This document shows, piece by piece, positions 13,401-26,192 of a stretch of DNA of 64,000 nucleotides. The stretch comes from Phytoseiulus persimilis (Eukaryota > Arthropoda > Arachnida > Mesostigmata > Phytoseiidae). The translations under genes were made by a program, and so were the position numbers. Each line of letters opens with the position of its first letter. The first letter of the stretch is position 1. The notes below the pieces were generated by a model. The model saw only the letters and a program-made list of their open reading frames with translations. It was not told the DNA's origin and ran no database searches. Location: assembly GCA_037576195.1 (NCBI GenBank), contig CM075102.1, forward strand, positions 41,598,745-41,662,744. Direction: 5' to 3'.

Positions 13401-15618
13401 TTCCAGCAACGAATGGAACAGGAATCGTGACCATCGCTGAATAGTATGCTCGCTTTCGTCGGGGATAAGTCATTCCGCGGGGGAATCTCGGCTGCTCTTG
13501 CTGACTTGTAGCGGCAAATTGCTTCGCAGGGTCATGATCTCGGTTCGGGAGCTCTTTCCCTAATACCGTCGACATCAGAGATGCTCGTTATTGGTTCTGA
13601 ACACGTCGTTCGTAGAAGGGCGGAGTGTCCAATAAGACAGATTCTATTACACGCTCTCGTGTTTGTTGTGTTGCTTCGGTGGTTGTCGCTATCGACGACG
13701 TTGTTAAAGTTGTTGTTGCTCCACGGAAACGAGTGTGCGTGTGTGCACAATGTGAGCCTCTAACGTTCGGCCGAAAGGGAGGAAAACTCCGTTTGCCAAT
13801 GCTATTACTCACTGCCACGGAGAGCACTGCAGTGCGTGCTCGCGCTTTAACCGGATTACGCAGTGACGTCTGGCCAATCTTTCATCCTCACCAACTTCAA
13901 GCCACGTGTTGCTCCGCCGGTCTCTATGAACTCATTGCTCTGGAACAATAATTGCCGAACCCGCTGCAGTAGTTCTCCGAGCTCCGGGGACTCGCTCACA
14001 TGTCAACGGGTCATGTGAGGTGAACGCCTACATCTGTTGTCTTCGGGAAATTTAGCCGATCATCCACTTTAGAGATTCCGCCGGCAGCCTCACAGGTTTC
14101 TGCATCACTGGAGCGGAGTCACTGGCTCAATCGAGCAACACCGATTTGTTTCGAACACACTCGCCCACCCTACTGGACGTTAGAGCTCGCGCCTGGAACT
14201 CATCGAAAGTCTGAAATGGCAAACTACGGCAGAACTCCCCCGTCCACGTCGCTAGCGTCCTCGTTGTCAGTGCGTGCCTTGAGGTTAATTCGGTTAGGCA
14301 ACACAAAAAAGCGTTCGCGGCCACCGACGACGGAACCCTACGACTGGCTAACGTTTCCAAGAAGATCCTCTCGAGTAACAGCGTTCCGTGTCCTTGGTCG
14401 TCTCGAGTTCCTGTTCCCCCGACGGTCGAGAAGGAGTATTTTCCTTCAAGTATGGTGTTTGGATGAAGGTGATCCACGAAGCTCCTATGAACTTCCCGTT
14501 GTGAACACCGATGCTCGTAGGATTCCTCCCGATGCACCTCGGCCTGTCTCTGGCCTGCTGCGAGCGAGAAACAAAAAAAGGTTTCCACAACTCGCCCGAG
14601 ATCGCTGGTTGCCTAACCGCCTGCATAGATCGGTGAGGGGAGCCCTTGAGGCTCATTGTTGATACAAACTACAAAAGGAATACACGGTAAACAAGCGAGC
14701 GTGCAAGCAAGCGGAAATTAAATCGACTCTTGTCTCGCTTCGGGACGCGAGTTTCTCGGTCGAATTTCCTCCGTAACGCTGGCTTTCGGGAGAGCACCCT
14801 CGCCAACTCGAGACGAATAGGCCGAATGCGGCTCGGCCGGCTTACAGTCGCCGCCTATCTGGTGCCACACAGTGCACGGGCCATAGAAAAACTCAGTCGG
14901 TCGTTGCAACACATTCTTCGCCGCGGCGAATAGTGAAGCTGAAGAATGCCATAAGTTGAGTGGCGCTCGCAAAAAGCTTTCAGAAAGTTTCAGCCACGCT
15001 CCAGCGATATTTTAATTAGAGAACTCCGTGGCTCACGTCCGGGTCTTTACGTGAAAGGCATGTATGTGTTGCCGTATCAAGTACCCAGAGCGCGGTGTGG
15101 ATCTCGAGATCAAAGGGTCGATTGATGTCCTCGGCGCTTGAATATGCACGACGATGTGGGTGGCATTACTATTCGCGGCGCGCACGTCTCCCCTGATGAA
15201 GAAATCACATGTCCAGCTTTGAGGTCCGAACGTTGAATGCGATGCTGATATCGCATGAACCCATCAATCGTGGAGGCGCCCGCGAACGAATCCTATGTAC
15301 CAGGCGTAGGTTCGGAGAGACACAGCATGCGCTCGTGCGCAGCTCCCACATGCCGGCTGAATTCCTCTCGAGCTCTGAGAGAATCTCTCTCCCGGCTGTA
15401 GACTGCCAATCCTTTCCGGCTCGAGGATGCACGCTGTATGCAGCATCGCACGCCCCATATGACCTCAGGTCAATGGTGGTCATCATCGTCTGATGCCCGC
15501 TTCGAGTGTGTGGAGATATTTTCGATCCCCACCTCCGCCTAGCAGGATGAAACGGTTCCCGGCCTTGCTAAAATTCTACCTGATTGGGGATGGAGCGTAT
15601 GTCGTCTCGTGATGAAAG
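7426..15618. other. Stretch with no supportable gene
   Basis: This is unassigned DNA. It includes a poly-G run at 12650, a stretch rich in TTCCGG/TTCGGG words at about 8325-8440 that may be a decayed tandem array, and a GTT-rich segment near 13660-13725. An exon-shaped frame on the + strand at about 11914-12062 lies between a TGTAG acceptor and a CAA|GTAAGG donor, but it is short and unrecognised. Confidence 0.5.
12650..12667 (+). repeat. Poly-G tract, 18 bp
   Basis: Eighteen consecutive G on the + strand. A minus-strand frame crosses it and reads the run as proline; I treat that frame as an artefact. Confidence 0.95.
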
Positions 15619-16077
15619 ATGTGCGCACATACTTTTGGTGTAACCATCGATGCCCCAAACATCAATCCATCGAATTCGAAGCTTACAGTCTCGACTCGTG
15701 ACCCTCTCTGTTCTGAGTTAAAAGATAATTTAATCTCGCCACTGCCTTACGGACCTCACTCGATAATTTTCGCTAACATTCCCGATCAGGTTGTTCCTGC
15801 CTGGTATCTGGCCGACACCATCGAATATGTATGGAGAACGCAGCCTGGAGGGACCCGTCGCTTTCTCTTTGGGGCTCGGGACGACACGATGAGCTCTCTC
15901 AACGTTTTCGTAGACGACTCCGGTCTGGGAATGGAATTTGGAGGAAGTGTACAGCTCAATAGGATCTGCGGACATGGGATTCCTATAGAGAGCGACGCCA
16001 GGATCAAGATACGCCTCCTCTTCTGGCTTTCGACCGTTCCTCTCTATCGACTTTTCCATGGAGAAAAATGCAGATAG
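15619..16077 (+). CDS. Open frame of 152 codons, unrecognised
   Basis: This frame starts with ATG at 15619 and ends with TAG at 16075. The composition is rather protein-like, with balanced acidic and aromatic residues and only moderate Ser/Arg. A Phe-Val-Asp-Asp motif near residue 96 superficially resembles the reverse-transcriptase YxDD box, but no other polymerase motif surrounds it, so I do not call one. An overlapping ATG-initiated minus-strand frame of 109 codons (15730-16059) has equally plausible codon use, so the coding strand is undecided. I see no splice or promoter signals that settle the matter. Confidence 0.2.
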   Translation: MCAHTFGVTIDAPNINPSNSKLTVSTRDPLCSELKDNLISPLPYGPHSIIFANIPDQVVPAWYLADTIEYVWRTQPGGTRRFLFGARDDTMSSLNVFVDDSGLGMEFGGSVQLNRICGHGIPIESDARIKIRLLFWLSTVPLYRLFHGEKCR

Positions 16078-19000
16078 GCTCGCTGAACCAGCACAACATC
16101 TTCATCCATCGTCTGAGAGTCAGGGAATTCAGTTCTACATGAGCTTCCTCGTGGAAATTCCGTCGGACAAATGCAGAGAATCGAATTTCATTTTTTCGCC
16201 CGAATAGCCGAAAGGCCTGAACGGCACGTGCAGGCAGGGGCGTGGCTGGGATTAGTTCTTTAGAGCCGAAACGTCCGAAGCGGCCAGACTCCATATCTTT
16301 GGTACACCACGTTTCATCCCCAACGTGGATGACTATAGGAGATTTAGTTTTTGAGAAAGCACACGTTGAGATTCACATCAATCGACGCATGTGGTTCGGC
16401 ATGCCACTCGACACAGCGACATCTAGAGATTCGATATCGAAAATCCGGTCACTTTTCTCGGCCGTCACGGTGGCTGTTGGTCACATTATTGGGAATGCCG
16501 ACTCAGAAATCAATATCATTTCATAGTAAATATGCGCGGAAATGACCCCAGGGCGGTCGCCCATCAGCTCCGGCTGCGGCTGGTTGCTGCTTCCTTGTCT
16601 ACTTCTGAATCACTCACACCGAAAATGCCATGAGAAAACCTCCACAGGAAGGAAAAAGAGACGAGTTCTCATCCCCACATCTCCCCATATTCGAAAACGC
16701 CCTTGCGCGAGCATCCGCTGGCAGAGCCCGCTCGACTTCCACTGGCTGACTCCCGCGCTAACGGCTGGTGAGATCTCCTGTAGGAGGACGGCGAGAGGAG
16801 TGAGAAAAGACATTGAGGGCATTAATGCTCCTTCCTTCGACCCATGGCACAATGTTGAGATAATTTTCCAGGGAATTTGATTGAGCGAACAGAACCGTTC
16901 GATGCTCCCATGTGATTACTAGAGACACGAACTCCTTGAAATCGGGGCTCAACCGTAGAATTCGTGCCTCCGGGAAAATCGTTGATCGCGGCGGAGATTC
17001 TGCCGCGGCTCACTCCCGAAATTAGTGACACTGCCTTGTCGACCCATCGCAAGGACGTCATGAACGACTGCATCGCCGCTTATCCGCAGCATCATCAATC
17101 ATCGATACAAACATTGATAACAGCTATTTCACGAAGTTTGCTCCGCCACGCCGATCCAACAGGGAGCAGGCTCTGCTTGGTGGTCGGTGCAACTTCATCG
17201 GGTTTTGACGGTACGTAGATCTCTCGTCGCTGCGAAGTCCCGGGAAACTCTCGCGGAACTCTGAGATTAGTGCGGGATTGGACGCTGGTTTCCTGCTAGA
17301 GCGATGGAAATGTATTGGAAAGAAATCCTATATCTATCCCGATTGATTTGCACGCCGGCGTTAAAATTCTTTCCACGTCATGCTTCGTGGCTCGATCAAT
17401 CGGATGTCACGATGACGAGTCCGAGCTTCCCGGCGGAAATGGAGTTACCTTAAAAATAAGCAGCAGAGTCGATGTGAAGCCTTCCAATCAGCGATGCGAC
17501 ACGTTCTCGCCATCTTCACCGCCGGTTCTTCGGTTGGATCGCACATTGCAGAGAAGCTGCGGAGCTCCTACGTCTCGATATCCTTGAGTACCTTCGCCGA
17601 TTCAGCTGGTTCTGAGGAGGGCATCTCGTATGAAACTTCTCCGAGGCGCGTGTCTGAGGAATTTCATTCCGAAGGAATGTCGGGAACCAATCATGATGAA
17701 CTAGTGAAATTCCCGCTCGAATGCCCCAGAAGGAGAAGTTCCCTCGTGAAGGCCAATCAAGTTAGACGGTCGCTGAATCAGGTGAAACCCGTGCAGACTC
17801 AGGTAGAAACCCGTAAGGCGTGGGGGAATCCGAACATTTTCTACATTGATTATTGGGACAGGTCTTGTACGTCATCATTCTGAAGCTCACTCGCTCCCTC
17901 TCGTTCCTACAGTCGATTCCAGCTCTGAACAGCCATCTGGAGAGAATGGACGGGAGGAGAATCGGCTCCAGGCGAGATTATAATTCGTCCTCATTCGGCG
18001 GCTGAGATGGTGAACGTCTTCGGAAGGAGTCGCCAAGGCGTGTTCAGAAATATCGGGACTATCCTTTCGTGTCTGGCAATGAATGCCATGGAGATCGACA
18101 GAGGCGGCGAGGTGAATTGGTGGGATCGATATGTTCAATCCTTGGTTCGATCTCTCCAGAGCCAACCCCAGTGAGGCAGAGTGAGAAGCAATTCAGTCGG
18201 AAGCCTTCTTGACGGTGTTTCATTGAAGGGACAATAGTCACCGTCAGAGATGGCTCAGCTGCCGCCCGTGGGAGAGAATTCACCTTGAGACGAGCGTCCT
18301 GGCCCAGACGTAGCTAATGGATCATCTACTCTACTGAGGTCGAGTCGTCCCCGCGTGCAAGAACATGAGGAGTCCTTTTCACTGGCTGCCAGTCCAGTAT
18401 CGGCTACCCATTGTCCCGACAGCTGGAGAGCGCATCCGTGAAGATCACTAATCCCGACAGCCAGTCAGAGCCGAGAGTCCTTGGAGCTTCTATGAGAAGT
18501 TTATGCCGCTGCTCGGTCATCTGTCGCGGGCAAAGTTAGATTCCGATCTGGATGTTTCTCGAGACTCTCCCTCCATCCCGCCCCGAAACGGCTCGAGAAT
18601 GGCTGCCGCAGCGCTCCCTGCGCCCGCGATCACGGCCATGGTGAGACTGAGACAGTGTTTACCTCAATGGTGTCAAGAATTCTGAGCCAGACGCGTTTAA
18701 AGACGGCGAAAAGACGCAAAGTCGGATCGCCGACGCCTTCCCCATGTATCCCGACAATTGATCAGCTGCTAGGAGGAGAAATGTTCGACGAGAGACACGG
18801 TTCAGAATGAGGTCAGGTTAGGGCCCCTGAAAAGCAAAACCGGAGAATAGACCGGCTCGTTAGACGGTTTTCACTGAGCGACAAGCAACGCCTCCCGGTA
18901 CACATATACATGGAACTAGTGAGAGGAAATATCTGATGACAGCCGACTTTCAAGCGTGGAACGTTGAATAGGGAATTCGGGCCCAATTCTCGATCTGATC

Positions 19001-20347
19001 GAGCATCTGCGGAGACAAGTGGAATTGCTCCTCAAAACAAAGAACTCCTCTGATAAGGAAGATTCGCTCAGAGCTATCCTACACAGACGGTCAGATTCTC
19101 TGAGATGATATTCTGAAATTGGTGGACTCGATGCCGACTTGTTCCGTCATGAAAGCCGAGCAAGAAGCCAGAGAATATTGATAGAAATTCCAACTGAGCA
19201 CCGATGAAGATTGTCTGACTGTGTCGATCCATTCCTCGCAGATCGGCACATTTTGCTCAACTTCGTCCCCCTCTGCGTTCTAAATCTGACTTGATACTGG
19301 GATTCAAACGATTCAAGACGGGTGAACCCTCCACGAAAAACGCCCTCGTTGTTCATCCACTGAGGAGTTCAGAGGATATCATTGTGAAGAAAATCTCGAG
19401 CGTTTCTGTGAGCGCCTCTCGATTCCGGCTTCCGTTCGCACAGCCCGCGTTGACCGTGACGTCGCCTGTACATGACCTGGGCGTATACGCAATATTTGTT
19501 TCAATGCTGCAGGGGAACGTGCCTCATCTATGCGGGAGGATCCTTCGGTAAATAACCCTCTGATCAACGAGATCGAGTCATTCCTTTGACGGATCAAACT
19601 CATCACAGCCCTCGCATACGACTCGTCGGCATCAAACATGGTGAATCCTTACCAATAAAGTAACTCCGGAGGAGCTTCACCCAGGTTGACATGGAAGGAG
19701 AGGGTGGATGCTCCGCGCGGGCTAGCTGACGGGATATTCGGTATTCTGGACACTGAGTGCACACTCTTCACTGGGAGATGAACTCATCGGGGTATTCTGA
19801 CCACGTTGTTTGACTTTATCTCCAGCGAACAGCAAAGCTCTGTCTTCGCTTGAAGCAAACGAATATTGATGTTAGCGCTTCGAACCCACCATGAACGAAA
19901 TGTTAGCGGCTCCAAATGCCGCGTTCAGCGTAGCTCATCACGAGAATAATCCTAAAAATTCGAAGGCGTTAATATTCACCGGAATCAATGCGTGGAGCAG
20001 GGTTCACTTCGGAGAATCGGATCCAAGTGTCAATTGGAGTCGACAAAACCTTCATCGTCGGTCGTTTGTGAGGTCTCGAGAGAACTATCCAGGGCACCCA
20101 GAGGAAAGAGTCGCGTAACGAAGTGAACTTCGAAATTTTTCCCGATTCAACTTTCCTTGCACTCGAATGAGATTACAGGTCTGCCGACAGGTCAGAGGAC
20201 ATGCTAGGAGCCGGCAGTGACAATTTAAACCATTATGATAATGACTCTGTTTTCCTGATGAACGCGCCGGACAGTCGCCTGCAGACACGGAGTTGCAGAC
20301 CAGCGGGGATTCAATTTACGATAGATGGAAAAAAGTTTCATCAGAAC
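16078..20347. other. Stretch with no supportable gene
   Basis: I see no repeat, RNA gene or credible open frame. Short frames of 60-130 codons occur on both strands without recognisable motifs. Confidence 0.5.
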
Positions 20348-20767
20348 TCATCGAAGATGCTGGAATCGAAGCACACCGTCAGCGAATGCCGATTTCTGAT
20401 CGGCTCCATCCAAATCGCCCGAAGTGCCCATGCTGACCTGCGCATCACAGGTAAAGACGCTGAAATCGAGCACGTGTGGTGAAAACGAAGAAACTCGATA
20501 CATGCTTCTCGTGAGAAGCTCGGAATCATTCTCACGAGATCCCTGAAGGTCGTGGACTTGGGAATCTGAAGAGCTTTCTCTCAAGTGTCGTTTTCGAAAC
20601 CACCTCTTGGCCGGAGTCTTCAGCATGTCTTGTTCCAACAATAAGCGGAATGACCGCCTTGAAATCCTCCATTTTTCCCCACTTGGATGATTTTTGAGAA
20701 CTCCGAATAACAAAACAACGGCCAAAATAAAATTCGGCTCTCGAACATGATTCATACGTCCAGCCAT
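20348..20767 (-). CDS. Open frame of 139 codons, unrecognised
   Basis: The frame opens with ATG at 20767, followed by a G. The first 25 residues include a hydrophobic segment of about ten residues. The rest is hydrophilic, with several Asp/Ser-rich patches near the C-terminus. It lies beside the AT-rich degenerate repeat at 20830-20980. A + strand frame (20201-20482) overlaps its 3' part. There is no domain I can name, and it may be chance. Confidence 0.15.
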   Translation of the reverse strand: MAGRMNHVREPNFILAVVLLFGVLKNHPSGEKWRISRRSFRLLLEQDMLKTPAKRWFRKRHLRESSSDSQVHDLQGSRENDSELLTRSMYRVSSFSPHVLDFSVFTCDAQVSMGTSGDLDGADQKSAFADGVLRFQHLR

Positions 20768-20829
20768 TATTCGTATGATGACAGGGGACAGAACCGATGG
20801 CTACTTCTTTGAAGCCCGGCCCCTGATCA

Positions 20830-20980
20830 TATCTGAAATAAGAATGAAAATCGCGTGAATGTGAATATCAAAATCGAATTTACTCAAGAATAGAAATCGT
20901 ATGAATATACAGTTGATGGTCGCATGAGTGAAAATATGGGAATGGCCTGAGTATGGATATGAGAATGGTATTCGTTGCAG
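20830..20980 (+). repeat. Degenerate AT-rich tandem-like repeat
   Basis: Words such as AAATCG, ATGAATAT and GAATGTGAATAT recur imperfectly at irregular spacing. The segment is clearly more AT-rich than its flanks and looks like an eroded minisatellite. The unit length cannot be fixed by eye. Confidence 0.4.
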
Positions 20981-23257
20981 GTGGAACCGCCATCCCTGCT
21001 ATCCCTACTCCCGCGTGATGATAGGGATGATTATGAGGCAATCATTGATATGTTTATGATGTTGAGCCTCGAAATCCCTATTCATCCGATTCTGTTCTCG
21101 AAAACTGCATCTAATCAGAAACTAACAGACAGTGAACTCGGCAGACAACAATCTCCCTGAATATTGGAGCCGGTATGCAACGAATACTCAGACGGCGGGA
21201 GCCCCGCCTTTTCTTCGTCTGCGCGGTGGAGGTTGTCGCGGTTGTCATGTGGTCAGTTTGTTATGTGTCGAGTCCGTTATCTATGAACGACGTCATCAGA
21301 AGAGTTCGTTATTTATGACGGACGTTATCAGATAAGATAGTTACCTGGGAGGTCTCATTTCTGACAAGCCAAGGATTTCGAGGTGCAGGATAAGTTATGA
21401 TGAGAATAGCAATCTTAATCGAGCCCACGATTCCGCAGGACTGTGCACCGTCTCCTCAGAGAGTTTCTACAAACACTGACCCTCAGCTTGCTGTGAGCTC
21501 GGGGGGAACTTCATCATCGAAGTAGAGCTCTCGGAGAACCAGATCTGGGAAGAAGCTGGCTTTCACTGTGGTACCTCATCGAAATGACCCGGGAGAATTT
21601 ACCCCGTGGAGAACGAGGGGAAACAATACCCAAGTCTCGTTGGTTTCGGACACAACTCTCTCTCGCCATGGGATGAAAGAACGAGACAGGATATATTCGA
21701 GAAGCATTTTCATATCCGTTTTTTCTTCCATCTCACCGGCGAACCGCTGCGACAACTTCCATTCCGCCTTCGCCTCGTTCGAGCTCGCATCCTCGAGATC
21801 GCAATCATTGTTTGCATGCAACTGAGCCGGTTGGGAGCCGGATCTCGACTAGTCCTGATCGTTGTCTCTAATCGGGAGGTCAGGGCCTCGTTTGAGGGGG
21901 TCGCCAGCTCCAGACTATTTCCCCTTCTCGGGACTATCAAAATTTTCCGGACTCTCCTCTTCTCGATCCTCACCGAGGGAATGTCTAGTGCAAATCCTGG
22001 CTGTCCCACCCCTTGGAGATTATTGGAGTTCAGCCTAATTGGTTTCGTCGACAGTGAGGAATGGACGGGATGCCAGACCGGCAGCCGAGCATCACTGCCC
22101 CATGGAGGAAACCTCGAAAACAAAGCTCAAGCTCGAGTTCGTTCACGGAACCTCCGTCGAAGCGGGGCACAGTAAGGAAGGGAAGACTCGGCTTGAATGT
22201 TCAGTCGCATTCTGACCTTTTTTTTCCATGAGAAACTCAGATTACCCGAATTACAGGGTAGGCTACTTCCAGTCATCGACCGAAACTTTCTTCGGGTCTA
22301 TGGAAGGGTGACTGAATTGTCTTTAGGGTGGTTGACCCGATAAAGATGAAGTTCTCCACAGTCGAATCGACACAGCAACGACGACTGCCAGCCTCTTGAG
22401 AAAGTTACCGAGGGATCAGCTGCGCTCTCTAGTTTTCCTTCACCATGTCTCCGTTGCGGCGTGAGAAGCCAATCGAAAATATTTATCAGCAGAAGGAACT
22501 CCAGATCCTAAGTCTCGAATATCGTTGAGGAAGCAACATGCTTCCCGGACGAGCAAAACAATTGAGTTAGGTTTGCTCGAGCAGTTTGAAGACTCCGTGA
22601 GACGACCAGCGCCGCGCCGTGAGCCGATAGGACTGGTTGGGACGTCGAAAATACGGTGTCTTCGACGCCGCGTGTCTGAGCTCCGGAACGCAGAGAAAAG
22701 CTGAGCACGAGGTCCGTCACAGTCCCCAATCCGATACGCTTGGTTTCACTGGAGTGGAAATGAGCACCTTGAATACATTGCGTTTCTATTCTCTGCCGTC
22801 CGTTCTCCGGAGTCGAGTTCCGGTTCATCTCTGGCCCTCGAGCGTAACTGGAAACAGTTATAGAGCGGTGCAAGAGCTTCGAACGGAAAAGATGACTTAG
22901 CCGGAGAGGTTCCAGGATCCGGCAGATCTTGAGTTCAATGCCGAGCTGATCGTAGTCTCTCCAGAACAAATGGATCGATTCTGAAAGCACAACTGATTAC
23001 GGAGGGTAAAACCAGAGTGACCGGGTAAAGCCAGAATGATCAGAATGCTCTATCGATCCATTCTGGATTTTCGAGAAAATTCCAAGAAATTACAAAGTTA
23101 CGCTCGAAGCAGAATCGGGTTTGGAAATTCTCGAACTAAGAAAGCCACTCTGTATAAAACAGGGCTAGATAGATGAGAGAGTTATACTATTAAGCTCCTC
23201 CTTGGAGCTTTCCTTGAACGTTACCTCGTCTAGAGGTGATGCCGCTCCGCTACGATT
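20981..23257. other. Stretch with no supportable gene
   Basis: This is unassigned. A 189-codon + frame (21606-22175) starts only with a non-ATG codon and is overlapped by several minus frames. Two short related words around GTTATCTATGA/GTTATTTATGA occur at about 21270-21320. Confidence 0.45.
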
Positions 23258-23749
23258 TCATTCTTTTCCCTCTGAAAAGATATCTCTCGCAATGTATTCA
23301 GGATAAAAAACAGCTCTAATGAGAGCTCTCATAGGGTCCGACACTCTGAAATTCCTTCTGTTCCGGGCGGAACTTAACATGGAAAAAGTCTTCATGAGAT
23401 AGTTGTCCTTGTCGTTACCATTAGTACCCGAATTACGTTGCTTTTCGCCTCTCCGTTTGTCGACAGAGCTCAGTGGAAGCCGCCTGTGCTGCATCGCGCT
23501 TCTCACCTCAAAACAAGCCGTTTTGGGCGAATGATAATGGATTCTCGTTTCTCCTTCCCGATGCGCAAACTCGATGCAGTCGGGTGAGAACGGCGATCCC
23601 GCTTGTGTCAAGTTTCTCTCTATTTTTCCTGGGACACGCACAGGTATTCTAGCGATTCCGTTTTCGCTGATCGAGTTCAAGCGTAGCGTGGTGTCAACAT
23701 ACTTTCGGCTGCCCCAGGTCCTTTGTTGACTCTCGTGCTCTGTTTCCAT
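23258..23749 (-). CDS. Open frame of 163 codons with strong start context, unrecognised
   Basis: I chose the ATG at 23749 because it has A at -3 and G at +4, a strong eukaryotic start context. The frame itself extends upstream to another ATG at 23818. The predicted protein is hydrophilic, with many Arg, Glu, Asn and Ser and no signal peptide or membrane segment. It ends at 23258. Few long frames oppose it on the other strand, which slightly favours coding. The tRNA-like block begins only about 80 bp upstream on the opposite strand. I do not recognise the product, and it could be an exon rather than a whole gene. Confidence 0.2.
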   Translation of the reverse strand: METEHESQQRTWGSRKYVDTTLRLNSISENGIARIPVRVPGKIERNLTQAGSPFSPDCIEFAHREGETRIHYHSPKTACFEVRSAMQHRRLPLSSVDKRRGEKQRNSGTNGNDKDNYLMKTFSMLSSARNRRNFRVSDPMRALIRAVFYPEYIARDIFSEGKE

Positions 23750-23829
23750 CCTCGGAAGCTGTTTCACATTTCTCCGATCCGGGCTTTGTCGAGTGCAAGT
23801 ACAGCACGCGTAGAGCATGCAAAGTTATC

Positions 23830-23913
23830 GGCTCGTTGGCCGTGTGGCATAAACCAACGCCTTGGGTGCCACGCTAAGCTAGCAATCGCGGGTTCGATCC
23901 CCGGCCGGGACAA
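23830..23913 (+). other. tRNA-like sequence (tRNA pseudogene or SINE head)
   Basis: An A-box-like TGGCCGTGTGG (23837-23847) and a B-box GGTTCGATCCC (23891-23901), both close to RNA polymerase III consensus, are 43 bp apart. A D-arm-like TTGG/CCAA hairpin is present and the T-arm stem pairs over four of five bases. The putative acceptor halves (from 23831 and up to 23911) pair poorly: four Watson-Crick pairs, one wobble and two mismatches. No normal anticodon arm is evident. This fits a decayed tRNA gene or the head of a tRNA-derived SINE better than a working tRNA. Confidence 0.55.
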
Positions 23914-23938
23914 CAAATTTCTTATGTGGTAAAAAGAG

Positions 23939-23964
23939 GATTTAATTCATATCAGAATTAAATC
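23939..23964. repeat. Perfect 10-bp AT-rich inverted repeat
   Basis: GATTTAATTC at 23939-23948 and its exact reverse complement at 23955-23964 flank a 6-bp loop. It lies 26 bp after the tRNA-like block and could be part of a composite SINE body or a simple hairpin. Confidence 0.8.
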
Positions 23965-26192
23965 TGAACCATCTTAAGACCCAAGCCCACCGCCCGCAAT
24001 GGGATTTGCGAGGCGATAGGGAGTGTTACTGAAGCAATACCGAAAGGTGAATCCGGGACACTCCTGAGGGCTGGCTGAGAGGTTCAGCCGAAAACAGAGG
24101 ACAGAGAGCATGCAAAGTTGCTCAAAGAAGAGGATACCAGGGAACTTCGGCGACAGCCCGCTTCGCTGGAAAGCTTGTTCGCAGGTATCTGGGCAAAGGT
24201 TGTTATTATGATGGACTTCCGCGGTTGTCGAATACACGTATCACCAGGTGTCTCGGAGCCGGCGTCCGATACTGGATGAATCTGATCGAATGCACGTAAT
24301 TTTTTCGCGGGAGCTCCGATCCAAACCCCAGAATAAGTCGACGACCAACTTTTCTGGGAAGTTCGCGCAGGTGCTTTAATTTCGCGAAAAAGCCCCCAGA
24401 TCTACCGCTTGTAAAGGCCAAACGGGATTTCGAAACGAGTGCGCGGCATAATATTCACTGATCTTCGGATCCACTGACTCCTCTACGGGTCATCATCTAT
24501 TTTGTGCTCTCAAATCACAACCCATCGTCGACTCACTTGGCGGCCGAGTAATTTGAAATTGTGTTCGGAGGAGGTTAGCACCGCCGGAGATGAGAGACAG
24601 AAAGGAAGGAATGATAGGATGCTTGCGTGCTGCCGGAAAGAGGGTCGAAAGAGCCTAGTAGTTACGGCGTTGCATCTTCATGTACAAGTTACTTTCCCTC
24701 ATGTGAGAGAGCCGGTTTTACGGAACCGGAATCATTCAAACACTTTCTTGGCGTCTTTCATCGCCGCCCTCCGACTGCTATTCCTCACGGAGGAACGGGC
24801 ACGACAAACGTTCGTCTGAATCGAGAAAATGTGTTTGCCGTATGCATACCGCCATAAACTCTGAGTTGGTGAAAACGATACTCATCAGCTTTTCGATACA
24901 GATGGAACGAGCTGAGCCGAACGGGAGCCAGAACAACAAGAGAAGAAAGTCGGGAAGCAAGGAGCAGATGGAGAGCACGGGTATCATGAGGATGTCCTAA
25001 CGATTGGGGAACGACAGGTTCTCGAATCACTCAAATGACATTCATTCTTCTTGGTATCTTAGGTCGTTCAAGGAAGCAGTCAGAGCGCGTCGAAAGAATT
25101 TATTCTTTCGAGCCCCACAAAAAAGGGGGAGGGGTAATAAATCACAGGTCCGTCTCCGGCATCATGGAGTCGTGTATAGCGTACCTCACGGATCCCCAGC
25201 TGTCCCGGACGTTCTCCCGGTGGTCCGCGTTCAATCTCCCGAAGCAAATCGCTCCTACTGAATCCGCGTTCAGCTAATACGCCTCTTTCCGGTCTTCTAG
25301 GAAGTGTCGATCCACCTGCCATTTCAACGGTGGAGAACTGAATGAGGCTTGATCTCGACACGGCGAACTCAGTGACAACCGATCTCTGACGGGTAGCGCA
25401 GACACTGCAACGGAGCAGCTAGCTTCCAGCGTTACACGCGGATCCGGGCCGCACGAACGCAAGTCTACATCAGAAAAGGATTGACAACGGACGCCCGTTT
25501 CGTACGAATATCGAGAAAAATGTGAAGGTAGTTGCACTCCGACACTAGCGTCTCGCAGACTGATGGAACCGTCTTCGCCATAGTTACCTGTAGATTTTTG
25601 CTGGATGACTCTCGGCGGGCGATTCTCTCAGAACCTCCAGAAATGAAGTAATGGCGGCCATCGCATCATGAACGCTTACAGGTACTTTGCGAAATCATTG
25701 GAAACATCGACTCCGGCCCATCCCCAATGGCAAACTAACGAACCCGGAACCTACTACTTCCGAGGATGCCAAACCCCAGAGGCGGCATAGGGGACGAGCG
25801 TGTATGTTTTATCGGCCTGCGACGTTGGTTCTAGGGCAGCGAACCATTATACGAAATGGGCTCCATCATACACCTGGTGTGTATCACACAGTGATCAGCT
25901 CAGCCGATTCTGGCCCCCGTCACCAAATGGCCGCGATGCGCCCCTGTCCCTCTGGCTGGAGAATGGCATGAGGGTTGCGCGATGAGTTCTTACAGTTGGG
26001 TTCCATCAGAGCCGAGATGGAGACGGAGCCTATGTGATTTCGGATCCATAGAAGAGGGAAAGCGTGGTGTTGCTCCTCGAACTTGGATGTATTCGCATCC
26101 CGGAGAGCCGAAGATCTCGCCAGTTCCAGGACCTCCCCAGCCCTCTTTGAGTGACCGACCAACCTAAGGATCTCCATGGCTATTGGTTAGAC
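23965..26192. other. Stretch with no supportable gene
   Basis: This is mostly unassigned. A minus-strand frame at 24778-24987 begins ATG and then runs through about 20 hydrophobic residues, like a signal peptide. An exon-shaped minus frame near 24532-24653 ends at a CAA|GTGAGT donor. Neither is long enough to call. Confidence 0.4.

Noticed and set aside
15885-15960. Phe-Val-Asp-Asp motif as a reverse transcriptase
   Set aside because: No other reverse-transcriptase motif is present before or after it in the frame.
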